From: Poriferisodalis sp963663635 | GTDB taxonomy: Bacteria; Actinomycetota; Acidimicrobiia; Acidimicrobiales; Poriferisodalaceae | NCBI GenBank assembly: GCA_963663635.2 | Contig: CAXXMY010000020.1 | Coordinates: 100,398-164,397, forward strand | Length of the DNA: 64,000 nucleotides | Direction: 5' to 3' | Shown: positions 18,026 to 24,253 of the stretch, piece by piece | Layout of the letters: every line of letters begins with the position of its first letter | Numbering within the stretch: position 1 is the first letter of the stretch | The notes under the pieces: generated by a model | Seen by the model: the letters and a program-made list of their open reading frames with translations, nothing else | The model's database searches: none | Told to the model about the DNA's origin: nothing | Position numbers and translations under genes: made by a program

Positions 18026-18397
18026 ATGAAGCGCAAGAGCTTTGAGCACATGGCGTGCCCCATCGCGCAGTCGCTCGAACGCGTCGGTGAATGGTGGACG
18101 CCGCTGATACTGCGTGACACCGTCCTCGTCGGTCTCACCCGCTTCGATGACATCCAAACCAACCTCGGAATCGCTCCGACAGTGCTCGCCAGTCGACTCA
18201 ATCACCTCGTCGAGGGCGGCCTGCTCGAACGACGCCAGTACACCGACCGCCCCCCGCGCTTCGAGTACGTCCCGACTGAGGCCGCCGAGGACTTCAGGCC
18301 AGTCCTCGAAGCGCTCGCAACGTGGGGACAGAAGTGGACCTCCAGCCCGCCGGCCGACGCCGACTGGCGCCCTCCGCTGACTGGCGCCCTCCGCTGA
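18026..18397 (+). CDS. HxlR-family transcriptional regulator
   Basis: A 123-residue winged-helix regulator. The family hallmark near the N-terminus is CPIAQSLERVGEWWTPLILRD (Cys-x-Pro/Ile and the W-W-x-x-L-I-L-R helix); FDDIQTNLGIAPTVLASRLNHLVEGGLL is the recognition helix region and RFEYVPTEAAEDFRPVL the wing. It probably responds to oxidants or aldehydes through its single N-terminal Cys and controls the adjacent broken MFS pump. TACGTT ends 6 nt before the ATG, so it looks leaderless. The last 12 codons run into a 17-bp tandem repeat, which has probably rewritten the C-terminus. Confidence 0.9.
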   Translation: MKRKSFEHMACPIAQSLERVGEWWTPLILRDTVLVGLTRFDDIQTNLGIAPTVLASRLNHLVEGGLLERRQYTDRPPRFEYVPTEAAEDFRPVLEALATWGQKWTSSPPADADWRPPLTGALR

Positions 18398-18446
18398 CTG
18401 GCGCCCTCCGCTGACTGGCGCCCTCCGCTGACTGGCGCCCTCGGCT
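18362..18446 (+). repeat. five 17-bp tandem units at the regulator gene end
   Basis: GACTGGCGCCCTCCGCT is repeated five times without spacers; the fifth unit has one C-to-G change. The first two units are coding (with the stop in the third unit's start), and 17 is not a multiple of 3, so each unit shifts frame. A change in unit number would alter the protein tail. Confidence 0.95.
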
Positions 18447-18503
18447 GATGCATCGGCTCGGTCGAGGGAGCCCTCGTGCCCGCCGGGTTGAACAGCGCTG
18501 CTG

Positions 18504-19262
18504 TTAGCCGTCGACGGTCGTTGCGTCAGCCCGATGCACGGACACCGCGTAGTCGCCACCGTCGAACGGTGCACCCTGCCACGTTGAGTATCGAGCTTCG
18601 AGCGCGAGTCGATTGCGCTCAGCGAGCGCGTCGTAGACGTGCAGCTGCAGGTAAGCGTCGCTGAGCTGGAAGCCTGCCACCAGCACTCCGCTAGGCCGCA
18701 GATGCGCTGCCAGATTTGCAACAACGGCGGCCTCGGTGCCGCGCTCGAGGAAGATCATGACGTTGCCGGCAGCCACCACCGCGTCGAAGCGGCGCGGGCG
18801 CTCGCCTAACAGGCGGCGCGGATTGGTGACGGCCTGCGCGGTGACGCCACTCTTTTCCCGCTCTTGTTCGCCGCGCTCACGGGCCGCTCGGGCCACGGCC
18901 TCGCTGTCGTTGTCGATGTGCACCCGCTCGTCGCTGCCTATCCGCTCGGCCTCTGAGTCAATGACAACAGTGCTCGCGAGGTCGCCCTGCAGCCATCCCA
19001 GCTCGGGCGCCTTCGCCCGGGCGAGGTCGAGCATTGCTGGGTCCAGGTCGACGCCGACCACCTCATAGCCGCGACTTGCGAGCTCGATGGCGACGCGGCC
19101 GGTGCCGCAGCCCGCATCGAGCACCGCAGCGCCCGACGGCACCAACGACGTAACCAGGTCCGCTTCGCCGTGCACAGACTCGCCGCGCGCAGCCATTTGC
19201 GCCCAGCGTGCGTCGTAGGTAGCTCCGCGGGGGATGTCGCCCCTGTCTTCCCAACGGCTCAG
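18504..19262 (-). CDS. class I SAM-dependent methyltransferase carrying an in-frame repeat insertion
   Basis: A Rossmann methyltransferase: motif I VLDAGCGTGRVAIEL, motif II VVGVDLDPAMLDLA, and motif IV DAVVAAGNVMIFL. Between WLQGDLAS and RFDAVV, which are normally almost adjacent, lie about 60 extra residues rich in Arg and Glu (DSEAVARAARERGEQER), encoded exactly by dispersed repeat copy C. The first standard start is ATG 19196, but the frame upstream encodes SRWEDRGDIPRGATYDARW, the usual N-terminus of this family, so translation probably starts at CTG 19262, which overlaps the TGA of the upstream crotonase gene. Activity with the insertion is uncertain. Substrate unknown. Confidence 0.8.
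   Translation of the reverse strand: MSRWEDRGDIPRGATYDARWAQMAARGESVHGEADLVTSLVPSGAAVLDAGCGTGRVAIELASRGYEVVGVDLDPAMLDLARAKAPELGWLQGDLASTVVIDSEAERIGSDERVHIDNDSEAVARAARERGEQEREKSGVTAQAVTNPRRLLGERPRRFDAVVAAGNVMIFLERGTEAAVVANLAAHLRPSGVLVAGFQLSDAYLQLHVYDALAERNRLALEARYSTWQGAPFDGGDYAVSVHRADATTVDG
18829..18962 (+). repeat. dispersed repeat copy C, inside the methyltransferase gene
   Basis: It contains the core GCTCACGGGCCGCTCGGGCC and the downstream part CTGCCTATCCGCTCGGCCTC shared with copy B. Read on the minus strand it is open in the methyltransferase frame and adds a charged helical segment without breaking the gene. Confidence 0.85.
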
Positions 19263-20041
19263 CGGTCCTCCCAGTTCGGATCACGCTTCTGCGCAAATGC
19301 CGAAGCACCTTCGATCGCATCTGCGGACCCGAAGACCTCTTCGAGCGCCGGCTGCTGGTATGCCCAGAAATCGTCTTCGGACACTCCGAGCATGTCGCGA
19401 ATGAGCCGCTTCGAGGCCCGAACGCCCATCGGCGCATTGCGAGCGATGCGTTCTGCGAGTTCCACCGCGACGTTCACCGCCTCGCCTCTTGGGCACACCC
19501 GGTTGACCATGCCGTGCTGGTGGGCAACTTCAGCGGTGATCGGCTCCGCTGTCAAGGCCATCTCCATAGCCAGGCTGTAGGGCAGTTGGCGCGGCAGGCG
19601 CAGCAGCGCTCCGGCGCCTGCGAACAGGCCCACGCCCACTTCAGGGATGCCCAGCAGCGTGCCTTCGGATGCCACGATGAGGTCACACGACAACGCCACT
19701 TCCAGCCCTCCTGCCAAAGCGAAGCGCTCCACGGCGGCGATGAGCGGCTTCGCCGCGCTGCGTTCGGCGATTCCGCCGAAACCACGACCGGGCGGGTTCG
19801 GCATGGCACCGATGCCGCCGCCACTGACGAAGGCCTTGAGGTCCATGCCCGCGCTGAAGCCTCGCCCCGCCCCGGTCAGCACGCCGACTCGGACATCTGG
19901 ATCGGCGTCGAGGTTGTCGAGAGCTTCGCCGAGCGCCTCCGACAGGGCCATGTTGAACGAGTTCATGGCGTCGGGACGATTCAACGTCAGGATCTGCACG
20001 TAGCCGCGCTGTTCGGTCAGCACAAGCGGTTCATCGCTCAC
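19259..20041 (-). CDS. enoyl-CoA hydratase/isomerase family protein
   Basis: A 260-residue crotonase. The CoA/oxyanion segments are RPDAMNSFNMALSEAL, GAGRGFSAGMDLKAF and LAGGLEVALSCDLIVA, and the catalytic-Glu region is GIPEVGVGLFAGAGAL, with the second family Glu not obvious; a hydratase or another crotonase reaction are both possible. GTG 20041 is chosen because GAGGAGACCTC precedes it. The stop overlaps the likely CTG start of the methyltransferase (CTGA), so the two are translationally coupled. It diverges from the esterase gene 30 bp away. Confidence 0.88.
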   Translation of the reverse strand: MSDEPLVLTEQRGYVQILTLNRPDAMNSFNMALSEALGEALDNLDADPDVRVGVLTGAGRGFSAGMDLKAFVSGGGIGAMPNPPGRGFGGIAERSAAKPLIAAVERFALAGGLEVALSCDLIVASEGTLLGIPEVGVGLFAGAGALLRLPRQLPYSLAMEMALTAEPITAEVAHQHGMVNRVCPRGEAVNVAVELAERIARNAPMGVRASKRLIRDMLGVSEDDFWAYQQPALEEVFGSADAIEGASAFAQKRDPNWEDR

Positions 20042-20070
20042 GAGGTCTCCTCGGTAGGCGGAGCTGTCTT

Positions 20071-21720
20071 GTGAGCTCCGACGAATTGGTGAAATCGGCG
20101 ACGCCGACGGCGCCGAATGTAGCCTCACCGAGCGGCGCGAATCCTCCGAGCGACCGCGGGTTTGGGGTTGGCATGGCGAGCGACGGCCCACCGGCAGCGG
20201 GCGAGGAAACGGGCAGCGACGAGGTCCGCGATCTGCTGGCTCGCATCGAGATGGCCGAGCCGTCCGAAGCTCCCATGCTGGTGCAGCTCCTGGCTCGCAC
20301 GCCAGGTCTCCACCAGGCGCAGGGAGCAACCGCGCTGCGGGCTGCTCGGGCGCTGAGCGTCCATGGCGGGCCACAGCTGATGTCCATCGCCGGAGAGCTC
20401 GCAGCACGCGCCCACCGCGACGGCCAGGCAGGCGCCGGAGTCATCTTCGCTGAGTGCGCCGACAAGATGAGCTTGATGAGCGGCCGACCGCAGCAGTTCG
20501 GCACGGTGGTCACTCATCATCTGGGTGACCTGGTGATAGCACCCGTCGACGACAGCGTCGACGACGACTCGCGCATACGGATGGGTCTACCGACGATCGC
20601 CGAGCGCCGCAGACAAATCGATCGACGCAACCGGGAACTCGCCCGTGAGCGCGCCGGCGAGAGCGGGTTGCCGCCGGGACAGCGGATCTGCCGCGTCTGG
20701 CGTGACCCCAATGCTGAGTTGCTGACCGCCCAACTGGAGGCCAATCCGGCGGGAGCGTGGGCCGACGACGATGAGCTGACGTTTGCGTGCCGCAGCGACG
20801 CCCTCGGCGTGCTTCCCGGGCCGGTCATCGAGCTGCCCATGTGGCGGATCGACGACAGCGACCTGTGGGCGATGACGGTGCGCATCGAGCGTCTCGAAGA
20901 AGCGGTGATCGGCTACGGCTTCTGGCCGCTCGACGATGGCGGCGGCCTGCTCGGCGGCCAGCGTGGCTCCGTGCCCCACCGGTATCGAGGTCCCCAAGCG
21001 CCTGCGGAACTGCCCTCGCACGCCGATGACGAACTACGGGGCACGACGCAGACGCACTCGGTGCCGAGCGTCGCGTTGCGAAACCAGCGCAAGGTCACGG
21101 TGTATTTGCCACCGCAGCACACCCCTTCGGAACAGCTGCCGGTTCTCTACGCCACAGACGGCAGCATGGTCGGCCCATACCTGCGCCGGATCGACGCCGG
21201 CATCGTCAACGGAACCGTGCCGCGCTTCGTGATGGTGGCGGCTCACTCGGCTCCAATGGGCGGCTACGGCAACGAGCGGGCCATGGAATATCTGCCCGGC
21301 TTCGACGATGACCGTTTCGATCGCCATCAGCGCTTCTTCGTGGAGGATCTCGCAGCGTGGGCGCAGAGCTCATTCGGCGTGTCCGACGACCGCAGCCAGC
21401 GGGGCGTGTTCGGCGCTTCGGACGGCGGCGGTCATGCGTTGGCCGTCGGGCACATGCATCGCGACAAATTCGGGCACGCGATGGCATATTCCACCGGTAT
21501 GCCTCCGAACGAACGCATGAACTGGGACGCCAGCGAAGCGCCGTTCGTCCACCTGTGCGCTGGAACGCTCGAAGGCGGCTTCCATCAAGCCACTGAGGCC
21601 TGGGCAGCGTGGCTGCACTTCGCGAAGTCTCCCCACGAGTGGACCGAACGGGTGTGCGGGCACGACCTCATCCAGTGGATCGAGGAACTCCCTCGCGCCG
21701 TCGCGCGGGCTTGGGGCTGA
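20071..21720 (+). CDS. two-part protein: DUF6624-like region plus enterochelin-esterase-like hydrolase
   Basis: 549 residues. After a low-complexity N-terminus, residues about 50-190 resemble the DUF6624 family (RPQQFGTVV...LVIAPVDDSVDDDSRIRMGLP). Residues 320-549 are an alpha/beta-hydrolase of the esterase D/enterochelin esterase type: VTVYLPP, VLYATDGSMV, nucleophile elbow GASDGG (Ser), catalytic His in CGHDLIQW. Such esterases release carboxylic acids or act as acyltransferases. The GTG start has GGCGGAG upstream. The next gene starts on its stop codon (TGATG), so they are coupled. The fusion is unusual and the substrate unknown. Confidence 0.75.
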   Translation: MSSDELVKSATPTAPNVASPSGANPPSDRGFGVGMASDGPPAAGEETGSDEVRDLLARIEMAEPSEAPMLVQLLARTPGLHQAQGATALRAARALSVHGGPQLMSIAGELAARAHRDGQAGAGVIFAECADKMSLMSGRPQQFGTVVTHHLGDLVIAPVDDSVDDDSRIRMGLPTIAERRRQIDRRNRELARERAGESGLPPGQRICRVWRDPNAELLTAQLEANPAGAWADDDELTFACRSDALGVLPGPVIELPMWRIDDSDLWAMTVRIERLEEAVIGYGFWPLDDGGGLLGGQRGSVPHRYRGPQAPAELPSHADDELRGTTQTHSVPSVALRNQRKVTVYLPPQHTPSEQLPVLYATDGSMVGPYLRRIDAGIVNGTVPRFVMVAAHSAPMGGYGNERAMEYLPGFDDDRFDRHQRFFVEDLAAWAQSSFGVSDDRSQRGVFGASDGGGHALAVGHMHRDKFGHAMAYSTGMPPNERMNWDASEAPFVHLCAGTLEGGFHQATEAWAAWLHFAKSPHEWTERVCGHDLIQWIEELPRAVARAWG

Positions 21721-22634
21721 TGCCCGACGAGCATCGCCCATTCGACGGCGTCGGCGCGAGGCTCGAGCAGGGTCGCATCGACATCGACGGCGTCGGGATT
21801 GCGTACCGACGCCTCGCCCCGAGCGGCGTCGCGGCGCGGCAGGATGCAACGGGCGCCGTCGGGGTACTGGCACCGACCGTCGTCATGCTGCACGAGGGAC
21901 TCGGCAGCATCACCCAGTGGCGTGACCTGCCCGGGGTGCTTGCTCGTCGATGCGGGCTCGAGGTGATCGCCTACGACCGGGGCGGCTACGGACGTTCGGA
22001 CCCATTCCCGTCCACCTACGGCGATGGCTTCATGACTCGCGAGGCCATCGAGACGCTGCCAGCGGTGCTGGAGGTTCTCGATGTGCAACAGCCCATCCTC
22101 GTAGGGCACAGCGACGGCGCATCGATTGCCCTCATCGCAGCCGGAATGGGTGCTGTGAGCCCGCTCGGGGTGGCCACGATCGCGCCGCACACGTTCATCG
22201 AGGACATCTGCCTCGACGGCATCCGCTCGATCGACACCCACAGCGAGAGCGTCATCGGTGGCCTGGCGCGACACCACGATGACCCGCGCTTGGCGTTCGA
22301 ACGCTGGCGAAATGTCTGGCTGACCGAAAATTTTCGGCGCTGGGACATCACCGAGCTGCTCGGCAACATCGCTTGCGATGTCCTGGTACTGCAAGGCGAC
22401 GGTGACCAGTACGGCACCGACGCGCAAGTGACGACAATTGTCGAGCTGGCGCCCAATGCGACCGGCCACATCCTCGCGGACTGCGGTCACGTCGCCCACC
22501 GAGATCAGCCCGACCTCATCGCCGACTACTTGGTTACGTTCGTCTCGGCGTGCGCTGCGCCCTATCGGGAGGCCGACACCGCGGCGAGAGCGTCGTCGGC
22601 GATGAGGTCGGGTGCTTCCATCGGCCCGAAGTGA
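21720..22634 (+). CDS. alpha/beta hydrolase
   Basis: 304 residues with the oxyanion motif LHEGLGSITQW, nucleophile elbow GHSDGAS (Ser) and catalytic His in DCGHVAHRDQPD; DVLVLQGDGDQYGT supplies the acid. This is typical of esterase, haloalkane-type or MhpC-like hydrolases; the substrate is unknown. Its ATG overlaps the upstream stop by one base (TGATG). Its last 73 bp lie opposite the 3' end of the convergent hydrolase gene at 22562. Confidence 0.85.
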   Translation: MPDEHRPFDGVGARLEQGRIDIDGVGIAYRRLAPSGVAARQDATGAVGVLAPTVVMLHEGLGSITQWRDLPGVLARRCGLEVIAYDRGGYGRSDPFPSTYGDGFMTREAIETLPAVLEVLDVQQPILVGHSDGASIALIAAGMGAVSPLGVATIAPHTFIEDICLDGIRSIDTHSESVIGGLARHHDDPRLAFERWRNVWLTENFRRWDITELLGNIACDVLVLQGDGDQYGTDAQVTTIVELAPNATGHILADCGHVAHRDQPDLIADYLVTFVSACAAPYREADTAARASSAMRSGASIGPK

Positions 22635-23425
22635 CCCAGCCCGTGATACGTGACCAGCCGGGAATTCGGCAGCACCTCGTGGGCCGGAACGCCGATGTCG
22701 CTGAATGTCATCTCGAGTCCCTTGCCGATCACCACCGGCGTTGAGTTGCCGTCGATCCGATCCGTCGTCGAGGTGTACTCCCCGTCGTAGGTGTCGGCTT
22801 CGTCGGTTGCCCCACAGCGCAGCTGAACCGTGCCGTCGCCCAGGTCGCGAAAGCCGTTGGTGACGTAGCTGTGCAACGCGTCGGCTCTCACCAGCCCGAA
22901 CGGCGCGCGGGAAGCGAATCGTTCCATGGCCTGCGCCCGCGAGGCGAACACCTCCCTGCGTTTCGACGCCACAGCAATGAGCGGGTTCTCGCCGGGCCCG
23001 AAGATCTCCGAGCTGCGCCAGATCACCGGTTCGTAGCCGTACATGCGCCGGATCATCCCGGGACGCTGCGCATCGGCCAGCAGCAGCGTCGCAGCGCCGA
23101 TCGAATGCCCGACGCAATCGAGCTCGCCGTGTGCGATTCCCAGATGGTCGACGACGCCAAGCAGATCCGAAGCGAGAGTGACCCAGCGGAAGTCTCGCTG
23201 CTCCGGAGGCGGGCTCCATCCGTGCGCTCGCAGGTCCGGCGCCCAGACGGTGAAATGCTCTGCCAGCCGGGAGGTCAGCGGACCATAGGTACGGCCGTTG
23301 AAACCCGTCGCATGCACGAACAACAGCGGCGGGCCATCTCCCCCGAGGCAATGCAGCGCCAGCTCGACACCGTTAGCGACGCGGACGAACTGGGGCTCGT
23401 CCGGTCCGCCGGAGGGTCCCCTCAC
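22562..23425 (-). CDS. alpha/beta hydrolase
   Basis: 287 residues: FVHATGFNGRTYGPL (oxyanion region), WAPDLRAHGWS, nucleophile elbow GHSIGAA (Ser), GLGHFGPMEAP with the catalytic His. It is clearly a paralogue of the protein at 30851 (RGHG, GHSLGAA, LSHFGPMENGE). Activity unknown; esterase or C-C hydrolase. It starts at GTG 23425, diverging from the DsbA-like gene with 32 bp between them, and its 3' end overlaps the convergent hydrolase gene by 73 bp. Confidence 0.85.
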   Translation of the reverse strand: MRGPSGGPDEPQFVRVANGVELALHCLGGDGPPLLFVHATGFNGRTYGPLTSRLAEHFTVWAPDLRAHGWSPPPEQRDFRWVTLASDLLGVVDHLGIAHGELDCVGHSIGAATLLLADAQRPGMIRRMYGYEPVIWRSSEIFGPGENPLIAVASKRREVFASRAQAMERFASRAPFGLVRADALHSYVTNGFRDLGDGTVQLRCGATDEADTYDGEYTSTTDRIDGNSTPVVIGKGLEMTFSDIGVPAHEVLPNSRLVTYHGLGHFGPMEAPDLIADDALAAVSASR

Positions 23426-23444
23426 CGGAGAGCACCGGGTGTGG

Positions 23445-23450
23445 TAGTTA
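23445..23450 (+). promoter_or_regulatory. -10 box of a leaderless promoter
   Basis: TAGTTA ends 7 nt before the ATG at 23458 in the short divergent spacer. No ribosome site is seen. Confidence 0.45.
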
Positions 23451-23457
23451 TGCGCGC

Positions 23458-24210
23458 ATGAGTACTACAGAGGGCGCCACAGGCGCTGACAAGACCGTGG
23501 ATCTTGAGTTCTTCTGGGACCCGGTGTGCCCCTTTGCGTGGATCACGTCTCGATGGGTGAACAAGGTCGTCGCTCAGACTGGGTACACCGTGGACTGGCG
23601 ATTCATCTCGCTGCGGATCCTGAACAAGGCTCGCAACTACGCCACCGATTTTCCGCCCGAATACGAACATGGCCACACCGCAGGTCTGCGGATGCTGCGA
23701 GTCGCGGCGAAGGTGCGCTCCGAGCTGGGTCGCGATCGGATGGGGCCGTTGTATGACGCATTCGGCGAGCACTACTGGGAGATGCCCCCGGGATCCGGGC
23801 TGCGCAAGCGCATCGGCACCGCAGAGCACACTGCGGAAGCTCTGGCCACGGCGGGATTGCCCACCGAGTACGCCGTGGCGGTGGACGACGAGTCATGGGA
23901 TGCCGAGATCTCAGCCGAAACCGAGTTGGCATTGAGCCGCACGGGTCGCGATGTGGGCACTCCGATCATCACGTTTGAGCCGCCCGACGGACTGTCGTTC
24001 TTCGGCCCGGTGATCTCGCGGGTGCCATCTGACGAACAGGCGGTGCCGCTGTGGAACGCCGTCATCGAGCTCGCCCGCTTCCCGGGATTTGCCGAACTCA
24101 AGAGGTCGCTGCGCGAGGCTCCGCAACTGCGCATCCTCGGCACCGTCGGCGACACGCCCGAGATGGAGGACTGGGAGGCCGGCTCGCGCAAGGCGCACAA
24201 GCCGAGCTGA
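23458..24210 (+). CDS. DsbA-family protein, Rv2466c-like (mycothiol-dependent nitroreductase family)
   Basis: A 250-residue thioredoxin-fold protein of the DsbA/FrnE class. The active-site loop is DPVCPFAWITSRW, the pattern of the Rv2466c-like group in actinobacteria, which use mycothiol as cofactor. Only one Cys is seen in the loop (C-P-F-A rather than C-x-x-C), so a monothiol mechanism is expected. GTPIITFEPP is the cis-Pro loop. It is cytoplasmic, with no signal peptide. The stress substrate is unknown. Start by ATG 7 nt after TAGTTA. Confidence 0.8.
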   Translation: MSTTEGATGADKTVDLEFFWDPVCPFAWITSRWVNKVVAQTGYTVDWRFISLRILNKARNYATDFPPEYEHGHTAGLRMLRVAAKVRSELGRDRMGPLYDAFGEHYWEMPPGSGLRKRIGTAEHTAEALATAGLPTEYAVAVDDESWDAEISAETELALSRTGRDVGTPIITFEPPDGLSFFGPVISRVPSDEQAVPLWNAVIELARFPGFAELKRSLREAPQLRILGTVGDTPEMEDWEAGSRKAHKPS

Positions 24211-24253
24211 GCCGGCCAACCGACATTGGTGACGCAGCAGGAGGCGCTAGCGC

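Noticed and set aside
18362..18446. Possible CRISPR array
   Set aside because: The units are directly adjacent, 17 bp long and have no spacers; this is an ordinary tandem repeat.
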